A stretch of DNA of 64,000 bases, taken from NCBI GenBank assembly GCA_937969495.1, contig CALBVY010000015.1, positions 1-64,000 on the forward strand, read 5' to 3'. The DNA comes from an uncultured Verrucomicrobiales bacterium. Its GTDB lineage: Bacteria; Verrucomicrobiota; Verrucomicrobiia; Verrucomicrobiales; Akkermansiaceae. The notes beneath the pieces are model-generated. The model was not told the origin of the DNA. It made no database searches and saw only the letters and a program-made list of their open reading frames with translations. Made by a program: the position numbers and the translations under genes. Below, piece after piece: positions 44,717-53,783 of this stretch; position 1 is the first letter of the stretch, and each line of letters starts with the position of its first letter.

Positions 44717-44730
44717 TGATAGATCTATCA
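44717..44730. repeat. Perfect 14-bp palindrome upstream of lipoprotein gene
   Basis: TGATAGATCTATCA is self-complementary and lies 62 bp before the lipoprotein start codon. It is a candidate operator; no regulator can be assigned. Confidence 0.4.
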
Positions 44731-44861
44731 CTTTCTCTCCTTCAGTCAAGCCTAAGACTCACCAGCGCGGTCGGATTTATGGTGCTGTATTTGTTATACT
44801 CTTTGTTTTCGAAAATGCCGTCGAAAAGTTTCCCCGTGTAAATCTTCGATCCCCTTAAGGA

Positions 44862-45905
44862 TTACCTCTGCACTACGATCACCATTACGGAGTAGGAAAT
44901 CGCCACAAATGTTAGAATACAACCTTCAAGGCGCGTGAGTCTCATCCTTGACCACATGAAAGGCATAATCAATAAGGTAAGAGCCATCATAACCCCTAGA
45001 TCTAACCAAGAAACATGTCTTGCTATCAAAGGCTTTACTGATGCGGTTACACCCATGACAGCGAGGATATTAAAGATACATGATCCTATCGCATTTCCAG
45101 TAATGATATCCCCTTCTTTTTTAAGAGATGCCACAACCGAAGTCGCCAGCTCTGGTAAGGATGTCCCAAGCGCAAACAAGGTTAGCGATATAATAATCTC
45201 AGGAACCCCAAAGACCCTAGCAATCTGCTCTCCATGATCAACCAACCACTGCGCACCTAGCACCAGACCACCTATACCCACAATGATGAGTAAGATATTG
45301 ATGAGAGGACTTCCGCCTCCTTTTTCAGCCTCATCTAAAACCTCTTTTTCAATCTCACCAAGCTGTTCACCAGCACTCTCTTTTCTCGACATACGCACGC
45401 TCATCACCACGTAAATCAACACTCCTGCGGCCAGAATTCCCCCTTCCCACTGAGAAAGCGCCATATCGGCCATCATCACGAGAAAAACGATTGAGCTAAC
45501 AATTAAAATAGGCATCTCACGGCGGATCAACTGAGAGTGGATAACAATCGGGCAGATCATCGCAGACACACCTAATATTAGCGCTATATTAAAAATGTTA
45601 GACCCCACGATATTTCCAAATGCAATATCAGGACTCGCCGCTCCATGTGCCAGCTGAATACCAAACCAAGATGCAGGCACCGCTATAACCTCCGGTGAGT
45701 TAGCCTTAAGACACACCAAAAGCTCTGGCATACTCGTACCAAAAGCCACCACAGTAAGCCCCACCACAAGTGGCGAGATACCTAAACGCAGGGCAATACT
45801 GGACGCACCTCTGACCAACCATTCAGCACCAAAGTAGAGTAGTGCTAAGCCTGCCGTGAGCCATAAAAAATGTATTGTAAGTTCCACGCACAGGAACATG
45901 CACAC
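44862..45905 (-). CDS. Calcium/sodium antiporter, CaCA family (YrbG-like)
   Basis: The 347-aa membrane protein has about ten helices in two inverted halves. Each half carries the alpha-repeat signature: first VVAFGTSMPELLV with GNIVGSNIFNIALILG, then LFALGTSLPELATSV with GNAIGSCIFNILAVMG. These residues bind Ca2+ and Na+. The loop between the halves is charged and cytosolic. M1, M3 and a GTG at codon 7 are all possible starts. It is likely to export calcium in exchange for sodium or protons. Confidence 0.93.
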   Translation of the reverse strand: MCMFLCVELTIHFLWLTAGLALLYFGAEWLVRGASSIALRLGISPLVVGLTVVAFGTSMPELLVCLKANSPEVIAVPASWFGIQLAHGAASPDIAFGNIVGSNIFNIALILGVSAMICPIVIHSQLIRREMPILIVSSIVFLVMMADMALSQWEGGILAAGVLIYVVMSVRMSRKESAGEQLGEIEKEVLDEAEKGGGSPLINILLIIVGIGGLVLGAQWLVDHGEQIARVFGVPEIIISLTLFALGTSLPELATSVVASLKKEGDIITGNAIGSCIFNILAVMGVTASVKPLIARHVSWLDLGVMMALTLLIMPFMWSRMRLTRLEGCILTFVAISYSVMVIVVQR

Positions 45906-45996
45906 TCTTTTGCCTTAATTAAACCCAAAATATAAATTTAGATTTTAAAAAATAGCGTCATCTCTGCACACATAAGTCCATCCGCTTATTGTTATC

Positions 45997-46641
45997 TCAC
46001 CGATGGGGTGATGAAGCAAACACGCCATAAATCAGCATGACGGCTATCACTAATAATGCTAAGCCAAAAGTCAGATCAAACCAAGACGCCATCCGATGAT
46101 AGATTTGTTTAATCGAGGAGTTTTGTAACAAAAACACCCACAGACACCAGAGCAATAGCCCCTCCACTACGATGGTCAGCCATAAGATAAATGGCCACTC
46201 CCACCCATCTCGATGAACAAGAAAGGGCGCCGTCACTCCGGCTAAAAAAACCGCTACTTTGGGGTTGAGCAAGTTACACAGTAAGCCACGCTTCCAGCTA
46301 CTGAATCTGCTCATCTCAGATACAGCTCTGAATTCACCCAGCTTTAATCCCTCTGCCCTTAGAGCACTACCAATAAGCTGGCACGCAAGCCAAAGTAGAT
46401 AGAATGCCGCCAGCCAGCGCATGATCATTTCCAGCCATCCCCCCTGTGTCATCAAAGAGGCTACTCCAGCTACTGCTACCAGCGCATGAAAGGCTAATCC
46501 AGAGGCAATACCTAACGCCGTCCAACAGCCCGCACTCCGCCCTTGGCCTAATGAGGTACGAGTGAGCAATACCATATCAGGCCCAGGGCTAAACTGCCCA
46601 ACAGCCATCAACATGGTAAATGCGAACCACTCCCACACCAT
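45997..46641 (-). CDS. LysE/RhtB family exporter
   Basis: The 214-aa product has six predicted helices. The N-terminal FTMLMAVGQFSPGPDMVLLTRTSLGQGRSAGCWTALGIASG is the family signature. NPKVAVFLAGV in the third-helix region is also conserved. Members export amino acids or related small solutes with proton exchange. It lies 9 bp downstream of the ABC-2 permease gene on the same strand, but the link is probably only transcriptional. Confidence 0.92.
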   Translation of the reverse strand: MVWEWFAFTMLMAVGQFSPGPDMVLLTRTSLGQGRSAGCWTALGIASGLAFHALVAVAGVASLMTQGGWLEMIMRWLAAFYLLWLACQLIGSALRAEGLKLGEFRAVSEMSRFSSWKRGLLCNLLNPKVAVFLAGVTAPFLVHRDGWEWPFILWLTIVVEGLLLWCLWVFLLQNSSIKQIYHRMASWFDLTFGLALLVIAVMLIYGVFASSPHR

Positions 46642-46650
46642 GGGGCTTAT

Positions 46651-47664
46651 TTAGTAGTCTCTTTTAACAAAGATGAAACAAGCGAGTGAGAGGATCACCG
46701 CCTCAAAGGCTAATGAACTGCCAATGACATAGCTCTCAGAGTGTCTATTTGCCAGCTCCTCTTCCGCCTTATGTATATTTTGCATTGAGGTATCATCTTC
46801 TTCAGCAAGAAAAGCCCCCTTCTGAGTCAGGTCTTTTCCATTAATTTTGATTTTAGTCTTCAGTAGATATGTGGCATCACGGGTCTTAGGAAGAGGTACT
46901 GCTACTAGCTTTACCACCCGGTGTATTTGAGCAAGACCAGGATCTAACTCTTGCGGTGTATCACTTTGCTCACTCTCACCAGTCGAATAATCCATTTTTA
47001 ATCCCGCAGATGGAATCGTGTAAGCCATTTTATATAAAAAACTTTCCGCTGCCTGAAATCCCCAGCTTACCCCCCATACCAAAAAGGCCATCAGTAGTGA
47101 GAGTAATGTGGATTTTGTCCACACAGCTATAAGTACCGCCACAGAATAAATCAGGCTAAATACAAATATAATAAGCGGCACCGCCCAGAAGATCCCGAAG
47201 TTCCATGATTCCATTCTTAGCCCAAATGCAATAAATACGATCACACAAAATACTAGCACTTGGACACCTACAAACAGCAAGCTACTCAAATATTTAGTAA
47301 AAAATAGTGTCACCCTGCTGATAGGTTTGGACACAGCCACATCAATCGATCCACTTTCTAGAAAATTAGGAAATACCGAACAAACTGAGATGAGCGCTAG
47401 CACAATAGCAAATAATCCCAGCCAGAACGGCACCAGTACATTGGTAAAGGTAGTGAGATAGATATACTGCGCTAGAAAGGCGGGGATCCCCCCAGGACTA
47501 GCCCACTCATAAGCTCCAAATAAAACTGATATTCCATTCTCACCTACATTCACAGAGGCGTAAAGCAGGGCGATCAATATGGAAAGTCCCAGCGCTACCC
47601 AAAACAGCCTTTTGGCCGTGAGCAAGCGATAGGAATCCCAGAAAATAGTTAATATCTGTGTCAT
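46651..47664 (-). CDS. ABC-2 type transporter permease
   Basis: The 337-aa product has six helices. The N-terminal cytosolic helix (ILTIFWDSYRLLTAKRLFWVALGLSILIALLY) is followed by a block of helices, and a soluble domain of about 90 residues lies between the last helices. This is the ABC2 layout seen in NosY-like and other exporters. Its stop is followed closely by the LysE gene. The ATG coincides with the final base of the ATPase gene (1-bp overlap), so the two form one transporter. Confidence 0.87.
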   Translation of the reverse strand: MTQILTIFWDSYRLLTAKRLFWVALGLSILIALLYASVNVGENGISVLFGAYEWASPGGIPAFLAQYIYLTTFTNVLVPFWLGLFAIVLALISVCSVFPNFLESGSIDVAVSKPISRVTLFFTKYLSSLLFVGVQVLVFCVIVFIAFGLRMESWNFGIFWAVPLIIFVFSLIYSVAVLIAVWTKSTLLSLLMAFLVWGVSWGFQAAESFLYKMAYTIPSAGLKMDYSTGESEQSDTPQELDPGLAQIHRVVKLVAVPLPKTRDATYLLKTKIKINGKDLTQKGAFLAEEDDTSMQNIHKAEEELANRHSESYVIGSSLAFEAVILSLACFIFVKRDY

Positions 47665-48620
47665 TAGGCTTTCTCCTTCTTTGGTAATTTCGGTGGCATG
47701 GCGGCTCCGGGACCTTTATCCCCAACAGTTTCCATAAAGAGTTCTTCCAGCGACTGGCGAACCTCTGTCATGGAAGTGATGGTAACATCAGCAGCTCTTA
47801 ATAAATCAATCACCGGCTGAACTTCACCCGCATCCTGGTGATACATCGTCAATCTATCAGCCTCCATATTCACACCATGCGTTTTAAGTTTTCCTAGTAT
47901 CTCAGATCCTAAAGCTCCCATCACGCCGATCTCGTAGCGCCGCGTCTTCTCAGTGAGCTCAGCAATGGTTCCCTGCCTTACAATCTGGCCCTGATCCATA
48001 ATGGCCACACTATCACAAATCATTTCCAGCTCACCGAGTAGGTGACTGTTTACAAAGACTGTCCGTCCTTCATCCTTCATTCTGTTTAAAACCGCGCGCA
48101 TTTCCAACCGCCCCTTAGGATCTACACCATCAGTGGGCTCATCTAAAAAAACAATCTCTGGATCATTCACCAATGCCTGTGCGAGACCGATCCGCTGCTT
48201 CATCCCCTTCGAATAACTCCCCATTTTACGGTTCGCCCAGTCCTCCATTCCTACTACTTCGAGTAACTCCTGACTTTTCTTAATCGCATCTGCCTTAGCC
48301 ACCCCTCCCAGACCAGCTACATAGCGTAAAACTTCTCTTCCTTTAAGATATTCTGGGAACCGGGCATGCTCTGGTAGATAGCCCACACGTGAGAGCGTAG
48401 CTTGATCACCCACAGGCTTACCTAACATCTCACCACGGCACTGTGAGGCACGCACAATGGTAAGTAGGATTTTCACCAGTGTACTTTTACCTGCGCCATT
48501 AGGCCCCAATAAACCAAAAATCTGCCCCCTAGGCACCTTCAAAGAAACACCACGCAGTGCCTCTACCCCTCCACGGTATTTCTTCCGAACTTCTTCGATA
48601 TCTATCACTGCGTCAGTCAC
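47664..48620 (-). CDS. ABC-2 type transporter ATP-binding protein
   Basis: I start at the GTG at 48620 (MTDAVIDIEEVRKKY...). The open frame extends to a TTG at 48668, but the extra residues are unlike the family. The product has Walker A LLGPNGAGKST (about 36-46), signature YSKGMKQRIG, Walker B IVFLDEPTDGVDPKGR, and the H-loop NSHLLGELEMICD. A C-terminal domain of about 100 residues is typical of ATPases such as NatA and CcmA-like exporters. It pairs with the permease gene that follows. The cargo is unknown. Confidence 0.92.
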   Translation of the reverse strand: MTDAVIDIEEVRKKYRGGVEALRGVSLKVPRGQIFGLLGPNGAGKSTLVKILLTIVRASQCRGEMLGKPVGDQATLSRVGYLPEHARFPEYLKGREVLRYVAGLGGVAKADAIKKSQELLEVVGMEDWANRKMGSYSKGMKQRIGLAQALVNDPEIVFLDEPTDGVDPKGRLEMRAVLNRMKDEGRTVFVNSHLLGELEMICDSVAIMDQGQIVRQGTIAELTEKTRRYEIGVMGALGSEILGKLKTHGVNMEADRLTMYHQDAGEVQPVIDLLRAADVTITSMTEVRQSLEELFMETVGDKGPGAAMPPKLPKKEKA

Positions 48621-48677
48621 TTGCGCAATAGACACCAAGTAAAAAAAACCGCAAGCAATAATCAGCAAAGATAAATG

Positions 48678-49070
48678 TTAGTCCTTACGCGATACACGGG
48701 AACTAAATCTCTCTCCACAATAAGGACAGCGATAACTATCACGAAAGATAATAGCCAATGCCACCCTCAGTCTATAACTAACACCAAGAGCCTTCTTCAC
48801 CTTTCTATTCCTCTGGCACTTTTGATTAATCCACGGAGAAACAACGCACAGTGGGCAACGCACACTAAACCGCCTAATAAAAAACAAGAGGGCTGACGCC
48901 AGCCACAGCACGATGATGAACCCTCCGGGTGTATTCCATAATTGCTGCTCAATAAGCACACTGTAGATGAACACAATTACAGCACCAAAACCCAATAAAA
49001 TATTCAATATCAGATGCCATGCTGAAAATTTCAGGGAGCGTAAAGTTCTAGCAAATTTATGACGGTGCAT
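48678..49070 (-). CDS. Two-helix membrane protein with zinc-ribbon-like Cys pairs (130 aa)
   Basis: Two hydrophobic segments (about 19-40 and 50-66) precede a cytosolic tail with RCPLC...K.C and later RCPYCGERF, a CxxC plus CxxC arrangement that can bind zinc. The 130-aa protein has no close match that I can name. The start is supported by a hydrophobic N-terminal half that would be lost with later starts. It lies 9 bp upstream of the ABC ATPase frame, so an operon is possible. Confidence 0.7.
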   Translation of the reverse strand: MHRHKFARTLRSLKFSAWHLILNILLGFGAVIVFIYSVLIEQQLWNTPGGFIIVLWLASALLFFIRRFSVRCPLCVVSPWINQKCQRNRKVKKALGVSYRLRVALAIIFRDSYRCPYCGERFSSRVSRKD

Positions 49071-49253
49071 AATGATAAATAGGCAGTGATTAGTTAGTCA
49101 AACTGCAATAATTTTTTACAAAGTGAATACGGAAAAATTGTAAATTTTCAATCAACAATCACAAGCTTTATCTGGCTTTTTTAATTTAAAAATAAGTGAC
49201 AAAATCGCCTCCAACTACCTGTTGTAAATGAGACAGAAATATCTCTATCCCTT

Positions 49254-50651
49254 TCATACTTGATTACTCTTCACATGACTAATGATCCGACCTTTTGCTA
49301 GCTGACTCACGAGCTGGTCGCCTTTTTTCACTTCACTGACATCCGTTATAGGCTTCCCATCTCCATCCAAAGTAATCGAAAAACCGCGAGCAAAAGTGGC
49401 CTCTGGCCCGAGAGTTTTCACCAGAGATGCCAGATTTTCAAATCGCTCACGGGCATGCTGGAGAGCATTTTCACCTGCTCGTTGCCAAGTATCCCTAACG
49501 TGCTCCAGCCGCTCTTCTCGCCGCTCGAGCACTTTCTCTGGATGATGTGCCGCATGGTGAATCTTCATCTCCCGCAACTGAACGCGTTTATTTTCAAAAT
49601 CAGCATTCAGAGTATCACGCAGCTCTTGGCGGACTCTGTCTAATTCTAAAATAGGATCTCTCAATGCACGCTCTGGATCACGGGGTAATAACGAACGGCT
49701 AGCAGCTCTGAGTAGTGCTGAATCATGCCTCAGCCGATTCTCCATCGCACGCTGTAAGGCCATAGCATACTGCCCCACACTGGCTCTCAGCTCCACAGCA
49801 TCTGGCACCACTAACTCAGCAGCCGCACTGGGAGTAGGCGCACGAACATCCGCAGAGAAGTCTGAAATAGTAAAATCAATCTCATGTCCCACAGCAGAAA
49901 CAATCGGCACCGGGCAGGCGTAAATAGCTCTTGCCACAACCTCTTCATTAAAATTCCAAAGATCTTCCAGAGACCCACCGCCGCGACCAATCACAATGAC
50001 ATCTACTGGTGGAAATCCATACATCTCTGCCGCACCAAACTGCTCAATAGCCTTAGCAATCCCCCGCTCTGCGCCCTTGCCCTGTACGCTCACAGGATAC
50101 AGAACAGGCTGCACCCATGGAGCACGCCGACTGAGAATATTCAGCATATCTTGTAATGCCGCGCCTGTAGGTGAGGTGATTAAACCAATTTTTCTGGGAA
50201 ATTTAGGTAATGGTTTTTTGATATCAGGATCAAAAAGCCCCTCATCACTCAACTTACGTTTTAACTTTTCAAACCTCGCTTGAAGGTCACCCATGCCAGC
50301 ATCCTCTAACTGCTTGACCACCAGCTGCACCTGCCCACGTGCCTCATAGACAGAGACCTCACCAAACAACCTAGCCTGCATACCATCCTCTGGCTGAGCC
50401 TTCGCCCTCCCCGATGTACCTCGGAAAAGCACACAGGAAATCTGCGCCCCATCGTCTTTTAAGGTGAAGTAACAATGCCCGCTAGACTGTCTGCGCAGAT
50501 TACTTATTTCCCCTTCCACCCAGACCTCACCGATATCAATTTCTAGCAGATTACGCATCCGCCTGACCAGTCTAGTTACCGTAATCGAATCAGCCACAAC
50601 AAGAGCATCCACGCTTCCACTGCCTCTGACAACCTGAAAGTCTTGACTCAT
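49254..50651 (-). CDS. xseA: Exodeoxyribonuclease VII large subunit
   Basis: The 465-aa product has the N-terminal OB-fold (VWVEGEISNLRRQSSGHCYFTLKDDGAQISCVLFRG). The nuclease core contains KIGLITSPTGAALQDMLNILSRR, VIVIGRGGGSLEDLWNFNEE and SAVGHEIDFTISDFSADVRAPTPSAAAE, the diagnostic blocks. A long coiled-coil region binds the small subunits, and the protein ends in GFSITLDGDGKPITDVSEVKKGDQL. xseB is not adjacent. It degrades single-stranded DNA in repair. Confidence 0.97.
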   Translation of the reverse strand: MSQDFQVVRGSGSVDALVVADSITVTRLVRRMRNLLEIDIGEVWVEGEISNLRRQSSGHCYFTLKDDGAQISCVLFRGTSGRAKAQPEDGMQARLFGEVSVYEARGQVQLVVKQLEDAGMGDLQARFEKLKRKLSDEGLFDPDIKKPLPKFPRKIGLITSPTGAALQDMLNILSRRAPWVQPVLYPVSVQGKGAERGIAKAIEQFGAAEMYGFPPVDVIVIGRGGGSLEDLWNFNEEVVARAIYACPVPIVSAVGHEIDFTISDFSADVRAPTPSAAAELVVPDAVELRASVGQYAMALQRAMENRLRHDSALLRAASRSLLPRDPERALRDPILELDRVRQELRDTLNADFENKRVQLREMKIHHAAHHPEKVLERREERLEHVRDTWQRAGENALQHARERFENLASLVKTLGPEATFARGFSITLDGDGKPITDVSEVKKGDQLVSQLAKGRIISHVKSNQV

Positions 50652-50680
50652 CGTGCTTAATTCCTATATCTCCTCACGCC

Positions 50681-52081
50681 ATGGCCAATAAAGACCAGAC
50701 TGATACCGACCGCATGGAAAAAATCGTCTCCCTCTGTAAAGGGAAAGGCTTTATCTTCCAGTCTGGAGAACTCTACGGAGGCCTTAATGGCTGCTGGGAC
50801 TACGGCCCACTAGGCACCGAGCTCAAGCGTAACATCAAGGAGTTCTGGTGGCGTAAAAACGTCCTAGAGCGGGAGGACATCGTTGGCATGGACGGCTCCA
50901 TCTTAACCCACCAAGCGGTATTAACTGCCTCTGGTCACGTAGGCGGATTCTCTGACCCTATGGTCGACTGCAAAGTCTGCAAAAAACGCTTCCGTGCTGA
51001 TCAGCTTGATGAAACACCCAGCTGCGCCGCCAAAGCACAACTCCCCAAAGGCGAAGATAAAACCTGTGAGCTCACCGAGCCCAAGGATTTTAATCTTATG
51101 TTTCAGACCAAAATGGGTGCATCCGCTGACGATGATGACCCTAATGCCATCGCCTACCTCCGCCCAGAGACTGCCCAATCTATTTTTGTGCAATACAAAA
51201 ATGTGTTAGACTCCACACGCCTTAAACTCCCCTTTGGGATTGCACAAATCGGTAAAGCTTACCGCAATGAGATTAACCCCCGTAACTTCACCTTCCGCTC
51301 GCGTGAGTTCGAACAGATGGAAATTGAATATTTCTGCCGCCCCGAAGATGGCCTTAGACTCACTGATGAGTGGCTCGAGAAACGCCTCGAGTTTTACTCA
51401 GCCATCGGTATCGATCGCCAAAAGCTTCATGTCTTAGACATCCCAGATGGTGAGCGTGCGCACTACTCGCAGAAAACTTACGATATTGAATATGATTTCC
51501 CCTTCGGCCAACAAGAGCTAGAGGGGGTAGCTTACCGAGGCGCTTATGACATTGGAAAACATCAAGAACACTCTGGAAAAAACCTCGAATACTTTGATCC
51601 AGAAACCAAGGAACGCTTTATCCCCCATGTGGTAGAACCATCTGCTGGCTGTGATCGCACCATTCTCGCAGTTCTCTGTGAGGCCTATGACGTAGAAGAC
51701 CTCACCAAAGAAGGAGGTAAAAAAGACGAACGCACCGTCATGCGCTTTAAGCCCTGTGTCGCACCTATCAAAGCTGCCATTCTTCCACTCTTAAAAAACA
51801 AACCTGAGCTTGTAGAAAAAGCCCAAGAGGTAAAGAACCTACTTCTTCCTCACATGAACGTCTTCTATGATGAAACCGCTGCCATTGGTCGCCGTTACCG
51901 CCGTCAGGACGAAGTAGGAACACCGTTCTGTATTGCCATCGACTTTGAAACACTTGGCGAAAAGGGTCCTAACGGCGAAGATCTCACCAATACCGTCACC
52001 GTTCGCCACCGCGATAGCATGGAACAAGAACGTGTAGCCATTAACGAACTACTCCCATGGCTGCTAGAACGCATCGTCTAG
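50681..52081 (+). CDS. glyS: Glycyl-tRNA synthetase, class II alpha2 type
   Basis: The 466-aa product begins SLCKGKGFIFQSGELYGGLNGCWDYGPLGTELKRNI, the single-chain class II start. It continues with the motif 2 region FGIAQIGKAYRNEINPRNFTFRSREFEQMEIEYFC, the motif 3-like VVEPSAGCDRTILAVL, and an anticodon-binding domain from about 360 (RFKPCVAPIKAAILPLL). Four Cys around residues 96-126 may form a zinc site in the insertion. It replaces the alpha2beta2 enzyme of proteobacteria. It lies divergent from xseA. Confidence 0.96.
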   Translation: MANKDQTDTDRMEKIVSLCKGKGFIFQSGELYGGLNGCWDYGPLGTELKRNIKEFWWRKNVLEREDIVGMDGSILTHQAVLTASGHVGGFSDPMVDCKVCKKRFRADQLDETPSCAAKAQLPKGEDKTCELTEPKDFNLMFQTKMGASADDDDPNAIAYLRPETAQSIFVQYKNVLDSTRLKLPFGIAQIGKAYRNEINPRNFTFRSREFEQMEIEYFCRPEDGLRLTDEWLEKRLEFYSAIGIDRQKLHVLDIPDGERAHYSQKTYDIEYDFPFGQQELEGVAYRGAYDIGKHQEHSGKNLEYFDPETKERFIPHVVEPSAGCDRTILAVLCEAYDVEDLTKEGGKKDERTVMRFKPCVAPIKAAILPLLKNKPELVEKAQEVKNLLLPHMNVFYDETAAIGRRYRRQDEVGTPFCIAIDFETLGEKGPNGEDLTNTVTVRHRDSMEQERVAINELLPWLLERIV

Positions 52082-52085
52082 CACG

Positions 52086-52523
52086 ATGAAACACCAAATC
52101 ATCGTCGCCGGCAAACCAGCCCTATCCTACGCCAAGGATGGCACCGCAGAGTATCTTAAGCGACTAAAACGCTACGGCACTTACGAGCTACGCCACATCA
52201 AAGACGGCACTAGTGAAGACGTCTCCCAACGCCTCCGCGATGCGAGTGAAGGCACGCTACGCATTGTCATGGACGAGCGCGGAGAAAACTTAACCACATC
52301 CACCTTCACTCAAAAAATTAACACCTGGGAAATGCGTGGCATCAAGCGAGCCAGCTATCTCATTGGTGCGTCTGACGGCCACACCTCAGAACTCCGTGAT
52401 GAAGCTGATCTCATCTGGGCACTCTCGCCACTTACCCTCCAGCACGAGCTAGCTTTGGTAGTGCTCTTAGAACAACTTTACAGAGTAGCCACCATCCAGC
52501 GCGGCGAACCGTATCATCGGTAA
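52086..52523 (+). CDS. rlmH: 23S rRNA pseudouridine1915 N3-methyltransferase RlmH
   Basis: The 145-aa SPOUT methyltransferase starts 4 bp after the glyS stop. It contains LRHIKDGTSEDVSQRL, VMDERGENLTTSTFTQKIN and SYLIGASDGHT, then the knot-forming LTLQHELALVVLLEQLYRVATIQRGEPYHR, matching the RlmH C-terminus. It is slightly shorter than the usual 155 aa. It modifies helix 69 of 23S rRNA. Confidence 0.95.
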   Translation: MKHQIIVAGKPALSYAKDGTAEYLKRLKRYGTYELRHIKDGTSEDVSQRLRDASEGTLRIVMDERGENLTTSTFTQKINTWEMRGIKRASYLIGASDGHTSELRDEADLIWALSPLTLQHELALVVLLEQLYRVATIQRGEPYHR

Positions 52524-52533
52524 TGGTATACTC

Positions 52534-52713
52534 CTACTGACCAAGTAGACCCAGCGCACCACCACCTTCTGGGCCAGTGGGGCGGTTCCATGGCATATCA
52601 GACTCATCAGAAGTTAAGCCAATAGGTTTTTTCTGAGCGGTATCTGCTCCAGGAGTGCAGGAAAGCATGGGAAGAGTAACAACAGCAAGAAAAGGTAACA
52701 GGAACTTGTTCAT
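52534..52713 (-). CDS. Very small lipoprotein (59 aa)
   Basis: The ATG at 52713 starts MNKFLLPFLAVVTLPMLSC, a complete lipoprotein signal. The longer frame to 52794 adds a non-signal head. Only about 40 mature residues follow, ending MPWNRPTGPEGGGALGLLGQ. This short Trp/Pro/Gly tail looks like verrucomicrobial mini-lipoproteins with a DMPWNRP-type motif, which I recall but cannot verify. It is convergent with rlmH. Confidence 0.75.
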   Translation of the reverse strand: MNKFLLPFLAVVTLPMLSCTPGADTAQKKPIGLTSDESDMPWNRPTGPEGGGALGLLGQ

Positions 52714-52934
52714 GGCAATTAATCTAGAGAACCCAAACCTCAAATCAAGTGCTATTTTTCCAACATAACGCCAAACCAATCTTATTGATGACAAAGCAAG
52801 AAACCCAACCTTAGCACCAAAGCTAAGATCACCCCTATTTTCGAGCTGACTATTTTTACTATCCAGCGTTACAAGACAGTCACCATAAAACAGTTTTCAG
52901 AACATCTATCAGTTACCCATAATTGACCTGTTCT

Positions 52935-53768
52935 ATGAAAACCAGCGTCATTCTCAGCACCTACAATCAGCCAGCATGGCTACGCAAGACACTCCTTGGA
53001 TACATCTATCAGGATACTCACGATTTTGACCTCATCATTGCTGATGATGGCTCAGGTCAGGAAACACGACAAGTAGTTGAAGAATTTCAACTTAACGCCC
53101 CTTTTCCAATCAAACACGTCTGGCACTACGACGAGGGGTTTCGAAAATCCACTATTCTCAACAAAGCCATCCTATTTTCTCAGTCCGATTACCTCATTTT
53201 TAGCGATGGCGACTGCATACCTCGCAATAATTTTGTCTCCACTCATCAGCAAGCGGCACGCCGTAACTACTTCATCTCTGGTGGCTACTGTAAGCTTCCC
53301 ATGAAGCTCAGCAAAGCGATCGAGGAGGTAGACATTCAGAGTGGGCGCTGCTTTAAGACCAGTTGGCTCAATCAACAAGGGTTTCGCAAGGCAAGTGGCA
53401 TGCTTAAAATTGGCCTCCATGGCCGCCTATCTCAACTCGCTGATGGCATTACCCCCACCAAGGCCACTTGGAATGGCTGCAACGCCTCTGGATGGAGATC
53501 TGATATCCTCAGCGTCAATGGGCATAATGAAACTATGCAGTACGGAGGCCAAGACCGAGAGTTAGGAGAGCGGCTCATGAACTTCGGAATACAAGCAAAA
53601 CAATTCCGCCACCGCGCCATTCTCCTCCACCTTGATCATCCTCGTAGCTACAAAACAGATCAAAGCGTTGAGAAAAATCTCGCCGTCCGTATTGCCACAC
53701 GCAACCACAGAAGCACTTGGAGCTCGCACGGCATCATCAAACCAGCATCGTTATTCGCGACACAATAA
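52935..53768 (+). CDS. Family 2 glycosyltransferase
   Basis: I use the ATG at 52935. The frame extends to a TTG four codons earlier. The 277-aa GT-A protein begins SVILSTYNQPAWLRKTLLGYIYQ. It has IIADDGSGQETR (nucleotide-binding Asp), then the DxD-like IFSDGDCIPR, and a C-terminal GQDRELGERL acid-base segment, as in chondroitin-polymerase-like and rhamnosyl/galactosyltransferases. The reaction is unknown. It is followed after 15 bp by a second glycosyltransferase-like gene, so both probably act on one cell-surface glycan. Confidence 0.9.
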   Translation: MKTSVILSTYNQPAWLRKTLLGYIYQDTHDFDLIIADDGSGQETRQVVEEFQLNAPFPIKHVWHYDEGFRKSTILNKAILFSQSDYLIFSDGDCIPRNNFVSTHQQAARRNYFISGGYCKLPMKLSKAIEEVDIQSGRCFKTSWLNQQGFRKASGMLKIGLHGRLSQLADGITPTKATWNGCNASGWRSDILSVNGHNETMQYGGQDRELGERLMNFGIQAKQFRHRAILLHLDHPRSYKTDQSVEKNLAVRIATRNHRSTWSSHGIIKPASLFATQ

Positions 53769-53783
53769 CAGAAATTACACCGC